Assembly: GCA_947463785.1 (NCBI GenBank)
Contig: CANHRG010000002.1
Span: forward strand, 1 to 64,000
DNA: 64,000 nt
From: Sphingobacteriaceae bacterium
GTDB lineage: Bacteria > Bacteroidota > Bacteroidia > Sphingobacteriales > Sphingobacteriaceae
Direction of reading: 5' to 3'
Shown piece by piece: positions 9,383 through 18,759 of this stretch. The notes below the pieces were generated by a model, which saw nothing but the letters and a program-made list of their open reading frames with translations, was not told the origin of the DNA and ran no database searches. The position numbers and the translations under genes are program-made. Position 1 is the stretch's first letter; each line of letters starts with the position of its first letter.

Positions 9383-11254
9383 TTAATTTACGATTAAGAC
9401 CGGAATGTTGACCCGGTGCCTTACTTTATTTACAGTGGTTCCAAATATGACATCCTTTAGATTTCTATGTCCATGTGCACCCATCACCAATAAGTCAATC
9501 TCCTCATTATTTACGATTGTACTGATGGCTTTTGCCCGATTCCCAAACCCAATTTTTGCTTCCGCTTTAAAACCCAATTCCTTAAAATTTTGCTGATATT
9601 TCTTCAAATTCTCCTGATCTAATCCGGTTTCCAAATCCATAACTTCTTCACCATGATAGCGAGCACCTGCCGTTTCTACCACATGTATTAGGGTGTATTT
9701 AGCTGTTTTGCCACCCTGCAGCATGGCATGTTGGATGGTTTTTTGGTCATGTTCCGAAAAATCAATGGTAATGCCTATGTGGTTATAATTTGCAGGTTTT
9801 ATTTTTTCAATTTCTAAGGCTTTTCCATGAGGGATATGGCTTTCTACCTCAGCATGTTTGTGCAATAGCGGATGTATCAGAATATAACCCAGTAAAATCA
9901 AAATCCCCAAGGCCAGCGGAATAACGAGCAGATACACCCACCAGTTTCCAGTCTCTGAACTTGCCCATTTTATAATTTCTTCGGTTACCAGTTTAATATT
10001 TAAGCCAATAATGATGATAGCACTAGTCCATGCCAATACCTTTACCCAAGGTTTGATGCTAAAGCTTTTCATCAGTTTGGCATCCGAATTAAAATGGATA
10101 AGCGGAACAATGGCAAATCCCAATTGGAGGCTCAGCACAACCTGACTCAATACCAACAGTTCACCAAGAGCGTCTTCACCGAAATAAATAATGGTGAAAA
10201 ATGCCGGAATAATTGCCAGTAAGCGAGTAATTAATCTCCTGATCCAAGGCTGAATGCGTAAGTTTAAATGCCCTTCCATCACAATTTGCCCAGCCAGCGT
10301 TCCTGTAATGGTCGAACTTTGTCCAGATGCAATTAGCGCAATGGCAAATAGGGTTGGCGCCAGCGATCCAAATATATGAGCCAATAATTTATGGGCATCC
10401 TGTATTTCTGCCACTTCGAATAGTCCGTTTTTATAAAATGCGGCTGCGGCTAAAATTAAAATGGCAGAATTGACTAGAAATGCGACGTTCAGCGCAATTG
10501 TAGTGTCGATTAGGTTGAATTTTATGGCTTCCTTAATTCCCCGATCAGAACGTTCAATATGGCGAGTTTGTACCAGCGAAGAATGCAGGTACAAATTATG
10601 TGGCATTACTGTGGCGCCTATGATACCGATAGCAATATAAAGGGCTTCTCCAGCTAGTAAGGAAGGCTTAAATCCTGAAGCAATATCCATACTTGAGGGT
10701 TGCACAATAAACATTTCTGCCAAAAACGAAGCCCCAACCACAAAAACCATGGAGATAATGAACAATTCCATAATCCGCATACCTCTATGAAGTAAGAACA
10801 GCAATAAAAATGTATCGAGGATGGTAATGGAGATACCCCAAATTAATGGTAGTCCGAATAGTAGATTTAAGCCAATTGCCATTCCAATTATTTCTGCTAA
10901 ATCGCAAGCAACAATGGCGATTTGTGCCATGATGTAAAGTGGAATATTTGCCCATCTTGGGTAGGCGTTTCGAGAAGCTTGAGCCAGATCCATACCACTT
11001 ACAATGCCTAAACGGGCACTCATGGTTTGCAGCAGCACGGCAATCAGGTTAGACATGAGCAAGACCCAAATCAGCTTGTATCCAAACTGACTTCCTCCGG
11101 CAATATCTGTAGCCCAGTTTCCCGGATCCATATAGCCTACACTAATTAAATAAGCAGGGCCTAAAAAAGCAAATAGTTTGCGCCAGCCCGTTTTGTTAGT
11201 GGTTTTCACCGAGGCAAATACCTCACTTAGCGAGCTTTCAGGTTGTTGGTTCAT
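9383..11254 (-). CDS. Nramp family divalent metal transporter with C-terminal universal stress protein (UspA) domain
   Basis: YMDPGNWATDIAGGSQFGYKLIWVLLMSN, GATVMPHNLYLHSSLVQTR; C-terminal HIGITIDFSEHDQKTIQHA...LVMGAHGHRNLKDVIFGTTVNKVRHRVNIPVLIVN. Confidence 0.93.
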   Translation of the reverse strand: MNQQPESSLSEVFASVKTTNKTGWRKLFAFLGPAYLISVGYMDPGNWATDIAGGSQFGYKLIWVLLMSNLIAVLLQTMSARLGIVSGMDLAQASRNAYPRWANIPLYIMAQIAIVACDLAEIIGMAIGLNLLFGLPLIWGISITILDTFLLLFLLHRGMRIMELFIISMVFVVGASFLAEMFIVQPSSMDIASGFKPSLLAGEALYIAIGIIGATVMPHNLYLHSSLVQTRHIERSDRGIKEAIKFNLIDTTIALNVAFLVNSAILILAAAAFYKNGLFEVAEIQDAHKLLAHIFGSLAPTLFAIALIASGQSSTITGTLAGQIVMEGHLNLRIQPWIRRLITRLLAIIPAFFTIIYFGEDALGELLVLSQVVLSLQLGFAIVPLIHFNSDAKLMKSFSIKPWVKVLAWTSAIIIIGLNIKLVTEEIIKWASSETGNWWVYLLVIPLALGILILLGYILIHPLLHKHAEVESHIPHGKALEIEKIKPANYNHIGITIDFSEHDQKTIQHAMLQGGKTAKYTLIHVVETAGARYHGEEVMDLETGLDQENLKKYQQNFKELGFKAEAKIGFGNRAKAISTIVNNEEIDLLVMGAHGHRNLKDVIFGTTVNKVRHRVNIPVLIVN

Positions 11255-11333
11255 GTACTGTAAACGTCAATCTGCAAATTTAATTGAGTGCAGCCGTATT
11301 AAAAATTATCCAACAATAAATCGATCAAATAGT

Positions 11334-12011
11334 TTAGCTTATCTGCCAATTAATGCTCTGTTTACCTTCTTTTGCTAATATGACGTTGGCTTGGGAGAAA
11401 TGTTTACAGCCAAAAAAACCGTTATAAGCTGAAAATGGGGAGGGGTGAGCAGCTTTTAGAACAAAATGTTTGTTGGTATCAATTAAACTTTCTTTTTGTT
11501 GAGCATATCGACCCCAAAGCATAAATACGAGTCCTTCACGTTTTGAACTTAAGCTAGAAATAGCCTGATCGGTGAATTGTTCCCAGCCTTTATGTTGGTG
11601 TGATCCAGCTTGATTAGCTCTAACCGTAAGGGTTGCGTTTAGCAATAAAACACCCTGATCGGCCCAATAGGTTAATTCTCCGTGACTTGGATAGGTAAAA
11701 CCTGGAATATCTGTTTGCAGTTCCTTGTAAATGTTTTGCAAAGATGGAGGAATAGGAACGCCTTTTTTTACAGAGAACGATAAACCGTGTGCCTGTCCGG
11801 TTCCATGATAGGGATCTTGACCGATGATTACAATTTTAACCTGATCAAACGGAGTATGGTTGAAGGCATTGAAAACTTCTTCGTTTTTCGGGAAGATGGT
11901 ATATCCCTGTTGCTTTTCCTGAAGTAAAAATGCTTTGAGATGCTGCATATACTCCTTTTCGAATTCAGGTGCCAGCACAGCTTGCCAGGAAGGGTGTAGA
12001 TTTGCAGCCAT
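11334..12011 (-). CDS. ung: Uracil-DNA glycosylase
   Basis: VKIVIIGQDPYHGTGQAHGLSFSV...LLLNATLTVRANQAGSHQHKGWEQFTD...AAHPSPFSAYNGFFGCKHFSQAN. Confidence 0.97.
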   Translation of the reverse strand: MAANLHPSWQAVLAPEFEKEYMQHLKAFLLQEKQQGYTIFPKNEEVFNAFNHTPFDQVKIVIIGQDPYHGTGQAHGLSFSVKKGVPIPPSLQNIYKELQTDIPGFTYPSHGELTYWADQGVLLLNATLTVRANQAGSHQHKGWEQFTDQAISSLSSKREGLVFMLWGRYAQQKESLIDTNKHFVLKAAHPSPFSAYNGFFGCKHFSQANVILAKEGKQSINWQIS

Positions 12012-12015
12012 GAGT

Positions 12016-12023
12016 CAAATATA
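12016..12023 (-). promoter_or_regulatory. -7 box of ung (TATATTTG on minus strand)
   Basis: caaatata on plus strand, 4 nt upstream of the ung ATG; no good -33 TTTG seen. Confidence 0.45.
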
Positions 12024-12085
12024 CTTTTTGATGCGTTTAATTTGACAGATTTATCGGATATTTGCTCCACTAAAAACCACATATC

Positions 12086-12628
12086 ATGCCAAATATTATC
12101 AGATTGATTGCTGCAATTGCCCTTTTGGGTGGTTCTACTGCCGGAATTGTTTTCGGGTTTTGGGAATGGGGTATTGTTGGCATTTTAGTTGCCATCCTCA
12201 TTTTCGTTACTTTTTTCTTCAATGAGAAAATGCTGATTGCGCAATATTACTTGCGTAAAGAGAATATGGATAAAGCCGAAGCCTGGCTGAATAAGATCAA
12301 AAACTATGAGCGTGAACTGATCAGTGTGCAATATGGCTACTACCATTTGCTGCTTGGCCTAATCGAGAGTCGGAAAGCTCCTATGCAGTCTGAAAAATTT
12401 TTTAAACGTGCCTTATCTTTAGGTATGACGATGGATCATAACATCGCTTTGGCAAAACTAAGCCTTGCTGGTATTGCCATGGCTAAACGCAACAAGCGTG
12501 AGGCTACCATGCTCCTTCAGGAAGCTAAAAAAGCGGATAAAAATAAGTTGTTAGCAGACCAGATCAAGATGATGCAGGCGCAAATGGGCCAACTGGATAA
12601 AGCCCAGCAGGTAAGAAGTTACAGATAG
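12086..12628 (+). CDS. Membrane protein with TPR-like repeats, unknown function
   Basis: Two N-terminal TM segments, then helical repeats (MDKAEAWLNKIKNYERELISVQYGYYHLLLGLIESRKAPMQSEKFFKRALSLG). Confidence 0.7.
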   Translation: MPNIIRLIAAIALLGGSTAGIVFGFWEWGIVGILVAILIFVTFFFNEKMLIAQYYLRKENMDKAEAWLNKIKNYERELISVQYGYYHLLLGLIESRKAPMQSEKFFKRALSLGMTMDHNIALAKLSLAGIAMAKRNKREATMLLQEAKKADKNKLLADQIKMMQAQMGQLDKAQQVRSYR

Positions 12629-12643
12629 ATAAACAGTCCATAT

Positions 12644-12676
12644 AAAAAAGCCCTTCGAATTTCGGAGGGCTTTTTT
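12644..12676. terminator. Bidirectional Rho-independent terminator between convergent genes
   Basis: AAAAAAGCCCTTCGAA/TTCGGAGGGCTTTTTT between + CDS 12086-12628 and - lysS. Confidence 0.85.
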
Positions 12677-12777
12677 ATTCTTAGTTCGTCTTGTCTGCAG
12701 TAGGGGGGAGATATCTTAAGCCAAATAGCAACGAGAGTTTTCTCCTCGCATTCGCTAGTCGAATTGATGATAATTAC

Positions 12778-14499
12778 TTAGGCAAACCAGCTCATCACCA
12801 CATCCTTCTCAGGCATGGCTATATCTAATTTTAGTTTTTTGCGTATGCCGCCTAGATCGTTAAAAACTTTGTTCGGGTTAGCTGCTTTCAATTCTTCAAC
12901 CGTTAAAAAGCCCATTTTTTGAATTACGGGGAACCATTCTTCAGGAACTCCGATAGCGACGAAATCTTCAACAGAAGCTACTTTAATCTTTTTTTCAGGG
13001 CGCATCTGCGGGAAGAACAATACTTCCTGAATGGTGCTCTGGTTAGTCATCAGCATGACCAAGCGGTCTATACCAATACCTAAGCCCGAAGTAGGTGGCA
13101 TGCCGTATTCTAGGGCACGTAAAAAGTCTTCATCCATAGCCATAGCCTCTTCGTCACCTCGATCGGCCAGTTTTAGCTGATCTTCAAAGCGCTCTCGCTG
13201 ATCGATTGGGTCGTTCAATTCTGAATACGCATTTGCAATTTCTTTACCCATTACAAACAGCTCAAAACGCTCTACCAAGCCTTCTTTGCTGCGGTGTTTT
13301 TTCGCCAACGGCGTCATCTCGATCGGGTAATCGGTAATGTAGGTGGGCTGAATTAAATTCGCTTCTACTTTTTCACCAAAAATTTCGTCAATCAGTTTAC
13401 CGCGACCCATGGTGTCATCCACGGTAATCTCCAATTCTTTACAGGTTTTGCGCAAGTCGGTTTCATCCATCGCAGAAACATCTATTCCGGTGTATTTTTT
13501 AATCGAATCGTACATCGATAACTTCTCATATGGACCGGCGAAATCGATGATATGTTCCCCAACTTTTACTTTAGAGCTACCATGTATCGCGGTAGCCACT
13601 TTTTCTAAACATTCTTCTACCATGGCCATCATCCAGATATAATCTTTGTAGGCCACATAAATTTCCATGGAGGTAAACTCGGGATTGTGTGTACGGTCCA
13701 TGCCCTCATTGCGGAACATTTTGCCGAACTCGTAAACACCATCAAAACCGGCTACGATTAAGCGTTTCAGATACAATTCGTTGGCAATACGCAGGTACAA
13801 GGGCATGTCTAGCGTATTATGGTGGGTTTTAAACGGACGAGCTGCCGCACCGCCATGAACCGGCTGCAGGATAGGAGTTTCCACTTCCATCCAACCCTGA
13901 CTATCGAAATAGCTCCGCATGGTGTTGATCACCTTGGAGCGGTTCATGAAAATATGTTTGAATTCCGGATTAACGGTCAAGTCCACATAACGTTGGCGGT
14001 AGCGCAGTTCCGGATCGGTAAATCCATCATACACATTACCTTCTTCGTCGCGTTTAACGATAGGGAGTGGTTTTAACGATTTAGATAAAACCGTTAAGCC
14101 AATCACGTGGATGGATATTTCTCCCGTTTGTGTGGTGAAAACATGGCCTGTAATACCAATAAAATCACCGATATCTAATAATTTCTTGAAAACGGTATTG
14201 TATAAGGTTTTATCCTCGGTAGGACAAATTTCATCGCGGTTGATATACACCTGAATGCGACCGGTGGCATCCTGAATTTCGGCGAAGGAAGCACTGCCCA
14301 TAATGCGTCGGGTCATGATTCGCCCGGCTATGCTTATGTTTTTATAGGAAGTTTTGTCGCGTTCGTAATTTTCCTTGATGTCCTTGGCATTGGCATTGAT
14401 CTCAAATGCTTCAGCAGGATAGGGGTTGATGCCCAAATTCCGCAGTTCTGCCATCGCCTCCCGGCGTAAAATCTCCTGTTCAGATAAACCTATACTCAT
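12778..14499 (-). CDS. lysS: Lysine--tRNA ligase (class II) with C-terminal extension
   Basis: GRIMTRRIMGSASFAEIQDATGRIQVYINRDE...MFRNEGMDRTHNPEFTSMEIY...SGLGIGIDRLVMLMTNQSTIQEVLFFPQMRPE. ATG at 14499 preferred; the 14520 start lies in a predicted -7 box. Confidence 0.96.
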   Translation of the reverse strand: MSIGLSEQEILRREAMAELRNLGINPYPAEAFEINANAKDIKENYERDKTSYKNISIAGRIMTRRIMGSASFAEIQDATGRIQVYINRDEICPTEDKTLYNTVFKKLLDIGDFIGITGHVFTTQTGEISIHVIGLTVLSKSLKPLPIVKRDEEGNVYDGFTDPELRYRQRYVDLTVNPEFKHIFMNRSKVINTMRSYFDSQGWMEVETPILQPVHGGAAARPFKTHHNTLDMPLYLRIANELYLKRLIVAGFDGVYEFGKMFRNEGMDRTHNPEFTSMEIYVAYKDYIWMMAMVEECLEKVATAIHGSSKVKVGEHIIDFAGPYEKLSMYDSIKKYTGIDVSAMDETDLRKTCKELEITVDDTMGRGKLIDEIFGEKVEANLIQPTYITDYPIEMTPLAKKHRSKEGLVERFELFVMGKEIANAYSELNDPIDQRERFEDQLKLADRGDEEAMAMDEDFLRALEYGMPPTSGLGIGIDRLVMLMTNQSTIQEVLFFPQMRPEKKIKVASVEDFVAIGVPEEWFPVIQKMGFLTVEELKAANPNKVFNDLGGIRKKLKLDIAMPEKDVVMSWFA

Positions 14500-14517
14500 G
14501 TGCACGTTTAATTTGTG

Positions 14518-14525
14518 CAAAAATA
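14518..14525 (-). promoter_or_regulatory. -7 box of lysS (TATTTTTG on minus strand)
   Basis: caaaaata on plus strand, 18 nt from ATG 14499. Confidence 0.4.
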
Positions 14526-14554
14526 GCGTTTTAAGCGTAAATTCTGCTATCCGG

Positions 14555-16462
14555 TCAGGCTAATTCTTCAGCATACAATTCCTCAATCGCATCGGCATAT
14601 TTTTTCTCAATTACTTTGCGCTTGGCTTTGAGGGTTGGCGTAATTTCCCCGTCTTCGATGGTGAATGGATTACGTTTCACCATAAAGTGTTTGATCCGTT
14701 CGAATTTTGCGAGTTCATTCGAAAGGTGCTTGATGTCATCATCCACCCAGTTAACAATAGTTTCATCTCGAATAAAAGCATCCGATTCATTAAAGAATGC
14801 ATCATTTAAATTGAACGTTTCTTGCAGCGTTTCTCTTGAAGGTACAACAATAGCCGTTACGTATTCGCGTTTATCGCCAATTAAGAATATTTGCTCAATT
14901 TTTGGGCTTTTGAGATAGGTATTTTCTACCGGGGTAGGATAAATATTCTTTCCGTAGGCGTTTACCAACATGTTTTTGATACGGTCGGTGATTTGCAAAT
15001 TACCCTTGAAGAATCGGCCCACATCTCCGGTATGGAACCAGCCCTCTTTATCAATTACTTGAGCAGTTTCTTCGGGTTTATTCCAGTAGCCTTTCATTAC
15101 ACAATGGCCGCGAACTACTACTTCGCCTTCACCACATTCAAAGCTTTCATTAAAGCTGTCGTGGTTTTGAACCGTGATAAATTCTTTGGTTTCTACATCT
15201 TGAATTCCAACCTCAATACCTGGAATTACACGACCTACAGTTCCGTAAACCTGTCGATGGTATTCGGTTACTGCCATTACCGGAGAAGTTTCGGTTAACC
15301 CAAAGCCTTCCAGGATTTTGATACCTAGATTACCGAAAAACTCACCAATATTTTTAGGTAAGGCTGCGCCGCCAGAAATCATAAATTTCAAACGTCCGCC
15401 AGTTTTTTCTTTGATCTTGCTGAAAACCAATTTTTCAGCCAATTTTTGTTGCAGGCTAAGTAAAAAACTTGGTTTATTTCCAGACTCTAGAACTTCGCGG
15501 TACTGCTGTCCGGTTTTTAAAGCCCAAAGGAATATGTGAGCTTTGGCACCTCCAGCAGCCGTACCGTTCTTCATTGCTTTGTCGTGAATGCGTTCTAATA
15601 ACCGAGGCACACAAGCCATGATGCTCGGCCTTACATCGGCCATATTCTTGGCCAATAATTCCAAACTTTGCGCAAAGGCTATTTTACAACCCATTGCACA
15701 GCAAATATGGTAAGTTGCCGTACGTTCAAATACGTGTGAAAGCGGCAAGAACGATAAAAACGTTTCTTTATGGTCTATTACCGGTATTTGCTGCAAACAT
15801 ACCCTCACATTTTCAACAAAATTGGCATGGGTTAACATTACACCCTTTGGTGTTCCTGTAGTTCCTGAGGTATAGATTAAGGAAGAAAGGTCACTAGGCA
15901 ACACATCATTACGCAGGATATCTATTTCTTTACGATGCACATCTAAGGTAAGCACACCTTCTTTAATAACGTTTGCAAGTGAGATAACCCCGGCATTTAG
16001 TTTTTCTTTCTCGGTGTACTTGGAATAATCGTCAAAAACTGGAATTATGCGAATTAAATCGCTGCAATTATTAGCTAATTTGATGATTTTACGCAAGAGG
16101 AATGGATTGCCTACCAAAATTGTTTTAGCTCCGCAATCTTTCAAGATATATTCAATCTCCGATTCGCTGAGGGTAGGATACACCGAAACGTTTACGGCGC
16201 CAATTTGCTGTAGTGCCTGGTCGTAATAAATGTAATCCGGACAATTTTCGATGATTAGTGCTAAACGATCTCCTTTTTTAATACCTATATCCAATAAATA
16301 ACTGGAGATGGCATCTGCTTTGTCTAAGACCTGCTTAAAACTAATATCTTCCCAATTTTGGCCAACTTTATGACTTAAAAAAGGGTGATTTTCGGGATGT
16401 ATATGTTGGACTACATTTCTAAGTAGTCGTGGAATAGTAGTATGCTCGTTAATCAAACTCAT
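14555..16462 (-). CDS. AMP-dependent synthetase / long-chain fatty acid--CoA ligase
   Basis: SSLIYTSGTTGTPKGVMLTHANF, GYWNKPEETAQVIDKEGWFHTGDVG, ITDRIKNMLVNAYGKNIYP. Confidence 0.93.
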   Translation of the reverse strand: MSLINEHTTIPRLLRNVVQHIHPENHPFLSHKVGQNWEDISFKQVLDKADAISSYLLDIGIKKGDRLALIIENCPDYIYYDQALQQIGAVNVSVYPTLSESEIEYILKDCGAKTILVGNPFLLRKIIKLANNCSDLIRIIPVFDDYSKYTEKEKLNAGVISLANVIKEGVLTLDVHRKEIDILRNDVLPSDLSSLIYTSGTTGTPKGVMLTHANFVENVRVCLQQIPVIDHKETFLSFLPLSHVFERTATYHICCAMGCKIAFAQSLELLAKNMADVRPSIMACVPRLLERIHDKAMKNGTAAGGAKAHIFLWALKTGQQYREVLESGNKPSFLLSLQQKLAEKLVFSKIKEKTGGRLKFMISGGAALPKNIGEFFGNLGIKILEGFGLTETSPVMAVTEYHRQVYGTVGRVIPGIEVGIQDVETKEFITVQNHDSFNESFECGEGEVVVRGHCVMKGYWNKPEETAQVIDKEGWFHTGDVGRFFKGNLQITDRIKNMLVNAYGKNIYPTPVENTYLKSPKIEQIFLIGDKREYVTAIVVPSRETLQETFNLNDAFFNESDAFIRDETIVNWVDDDIKHLSNELAKFERIKHFMVKRNPFTIEDGEITPTLKAKRKVIEKKYADAIEELYAEELA

Positions 16463-16524
16463 ACGCTATTAGGATTAAGGAAAATTGGTTAGTTAACAAT
16501 TATACGGGATAAGCTTTAAAAAAC

Positions 16525-16550
16525 AAAAGGGCAATTTCATTTGCCCTTTT
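16525..16550 (-). terminator. Terminator of iscS-iscU-iscA unit
   Basis: Minus strand AAAAGGGCAA-ATGAA-TTGCCCTTTTGTTTTTT. Confidence 0.8.
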
Positions 16551-16575
16551 ATCTATTGAAAAAATTAAACCTTAA

Positions 16576-16902
16576 TTAAACAGAAAAACTTTCCCCACAA
16601 CCACAGGTTCTACTGGCATTGGGGTTGTTAAAATTAAATCCTTTACCGTTTAAGCCATCTGAAAAATCTAATTCGGTACCTGCTAGGTAAAGAAACGATT
16701 TCATATCTAAGGTTATACGGATGCCTTTATCTTCAAAAAACTGATCACCGGTTTTTTCTTCGTTATCAAAGTCTAAATTGTAGCTCAGCCCCGAACAACC
16801 TCCCCCCTTAACAGAAACCCGCAGGAAGTAAGATGAGTCTAGGCCTGCTTCTTGCATCAGGCTTAAAACTTTCTCTTTGGCTTTATCGGTTACGGTAACC
16901 AT
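16576..16902 (-). CDS. iscA: Iron-sulfur cluster assembly accessory protein (IscA/HesB family)
   Basis: MVTVTDKAKEKVLSLM...LRVSVKGGGCSGLSYNL...RTCGCGESFSV; ATG at 16902 avoids overlap with iscU. Confidence 0.92.
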   Translation of the reverse strand: MVTVTDKAKEKVLSLMQEAGLDSSYFLRVSVKGGGCSGLSYNLDFDNEEKTGDQFFEDKGIRITLDMKSFLYLAGTELDFSDGLNGKGFNFNNPNASRTCGCGESFSV

Positions 16903-16909
16903 AGTTTTT

Positions 16910-17323
16910 TTAGTGGTGGCTTTTTTCAGACTCAATAGGAGCCAAGCCATTTTTTACACGGTAATCGTTGATGGCAGCCTTAATCGCATCCTCAGCCAAT
17001 ACAGAACAGTGGATTTTAACCGGAGGCAAAGCCAATTCTTCTACAATATCCATGTTGTCGATGGTCATTGCGTCGTCAATAGATTTTCCTTTTAACCACT
17101 CTGTAGCTAAAGAAGACGATGCAATAGCAGAACCACAGCCAAAAGTTTTGAATTTGGCGTCGGTAATTACATTGTTGCCATCTACTTCAATTTGCAAACG
17201 CATTACGTCACCACATTCTGGTGCACCCACTAAACCAGTGCCCACATTGTTTTTGCTTTTATCAAGCGTACCCACATTACGTGGATTGGTGTAGTGATCG
17301 ATTACTTTATCTGAATATGCCAT
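16910..17323 (-). CDS. iscU: Fe-S cluster assembly scaffold IscU
   Basis: MAYSDKVIDHYTNPRNVGTLDKS...GAPECGDVMRLQIEV...FKTFGCGSAIASSSLATEWLKGKS. Confidence 0.96.
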   Translation of the reverse strand: MAYSDKVIDHYTNPRNVGTLDKSKNNVGTGLVGAPECGDVMRLQIEVDGNNVITDAKFKTFGCGSAIASSSLATEWLKGKSIDDAMTIDNMDIVEELALPPVKIHCSVLAEDAIKAAINDYRVKNGLAPIESEKSHH

Positions 17324-17327
17324 AATT

Positions 17328-17432
17328 TTTCAATTTGTTAATTAGTCAATTAGCTAATTAGCCGATTATTTTTTCTTTAATTTTATTTTAATTGCCGAAT
17401 TGACAAATCGTCAAATCGACAAATTGATTAAT
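17328..17432. repeat. Two facing arrays of degenerate octamers (AATT-phased) between iscU and iscS
   Basis: Array 1: TTTCAATT TGTTAATT AGTCAATT AGCTAATT AGCCGATT (17328-17367). Array 2: TGCCGAAT TGACAAAT CGTCAAAT CGACAAAT TGATTAAT (17393-17432). Confidence 0.7.
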
Positions 17433-18639
17433 GTTCAACCCACTCTACTTTATCAAGGTCGATACCTTCTTTAAACATCTCCCAAAGTGGAGAAAGATCG
17501 CGTAAGTGATTTACCGCTTTTTTGGTGACTTCAATAGCGTAATCTACTTCTTCTTCGGTAGTAAATCTACCTAAACCGTAGCGGATTGAAGAATGAGCCA
17601 AATCATCCGACAGGCCTAAACTCTTTAATACGTATGATGGTTCTAATGAAGCAGATGTACAAGCAGAACCCGAAGATACCGCTAAATCTTTCATGGCCAT
17701 CATCAAGCCTTCGCCTTCAACATATTTGAAAGAAATATTAGCAACATGCGGTAAGCGATGTTCTACATTTCCGTTTACATAACTTTCTTCTAGTTCGAGT
17801 AGGGATGATTGTAATTTATCGCGGAATGCAGCCAAACGTTTTGCTTCAGTATCCATCTCTAAGCGACACAATTCAGCAGCTTTACCAAAGCCTACAATTC
17901 CGGCTACGTTAAGCGTACCTGAGCGCATGCCACGCTCATGACCACCACCATCCATTTGTGCAGTAACTTTCACTCTCGGATTTTTGCGGCGAACATACAA
18001 TGCACCCACACCTTTAGGTCCATACATTTTGTGACCAGTAAATGCCATCAGGTCAATTCCGTCTGCATCTACATTTACAGGTATTTTACCAACAGCTTGA
18101 GTGCCATCGGTCATAAATAAAGCACCGTGTTTGTGTGCAATGGCAGAAATTTCTTTTACTGGCTGAATAACACCGATTTCGTTATTGCCATACATGATAC
18201 AAACCAAAATGGTTTGTGGAGTCATGGCAGCTTCTAGTTCTTTCAGGTCGATTAAACCGTCTTCTTTAACAGGAAGATAAGTAACCTTTGCACCTTGTTT
18301 TTCCAGATGTTTGCAGGTATCTAAAACCGCTTTGTGTTCAGTAACAGTGGTAATGATGTGATTACCCTTGTCTTGATACATTTCAAAAACACCTTTAATA
18401 CCTAGGTTATCGCCTTCGGTAGCTCCTGATGTGAAAATAATTTCTTTTTCGCTAGCTCCAATTAATTGAGCCACTTGTTCACGAGCATAATCTACACCTT
18501 CCTCAGCAGCCCAGCCAAAAGCGTGGTTACGACTTGCTGCGTTACCAAATTTTTCGGTAAAGTAAGGCAACATGGCTTCAAGAACACGCGGGTCCATGGG
18601 GGTAGTTGCATTGTTATCTAAGTATACAGGTAGTTTCAT
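17428..18639 (-). CDS. iscS: Cysteine desulfurase IscS
   Basis: [23 protein letters not shown]...[17 protein letters not shown]...[19 protein letters not shown]. Confidence 0.96.
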   Translation of the reverse strand: MKLPVYLDNNATTPMDPRVLEAMLPYFTEKFGNAASRNHAFGWAAEEGVDYAREQVAQLIGASEKEIIFTSGATEGDNLGIKGVFEMYQDKGNHIITTVTEHKAVLDTCKHLEKQGAKVTYLPVKEDGLIDLKELEAAMTPQTILVCIMYGNNEIGVIQPVKEISAIAHKHGALFMTDGTQAVGKIPVNVDADGIDLMAFTGHKMYGPKGVGALYVRRKNPRVKVTAQMDGGGHERGMRSGTLNVAGIVGFGKAAELCRLEMDTEAKRLAAFRDKLQSSLLELEESYVNGNVEHRLPHVANISFKYVEGEGLMMAMKDLAVSSGSACTSASLEPSYVLKSLGLSDDLAHSSIRYGLGRFTTEEEVDYAIEVTKKAVNHLRDLSPLWEMFKEGIDLDKVEWVEH

Positions 18640-18672
18640 CTGGTTTATTTAGAATCAGTTTAAATTCAGATA

Positions 18673-18680
18673 CAAAGATA
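18673..18680 (-). promoter_or_regulatory. -7 box of iscS operon (TATCTTTG on minus strand)
   Basis: caaagata on plus strand, 33 nt upstream of the iscS ATG. Confidence 0.4.
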
Positions 18681-18759
18681 GAAAAATACGTAAAAGAAAA
18701 AGTAGGTTAACGTAGTAAATTCGCCATAAAATCGTCATTTTTGTTACAAAGGTCACAAA

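Noticed and set aside
14497-14525. lysS 5'-terminal hairpin (TGCAC...GTGCA) similar to guaB
   Set aside because: The 5' arm overlaps the end of the predicted -7 box, so most of it would probably not be transcribed.
14891-15298. 135-aa ORF antisense to the acyl-CoA ligase gene
   Set aside because: No recognisable domain; the minus-strand ligase is intact through this region.
17328-17432. Octamer arrays considered as a CRISPR
   Set aside because: Repeat unit is 8 bp and degenerate with no unique spacers and no cas genes nearby.
18637-18672. Pairing of the iscS leader start (TATCTG) with the start-codon region (CAGATG)
   Set aside because: Only 6 bp with a 24-nt loop, one G-U pair, and part of the arm may lie before +1; likely chance.
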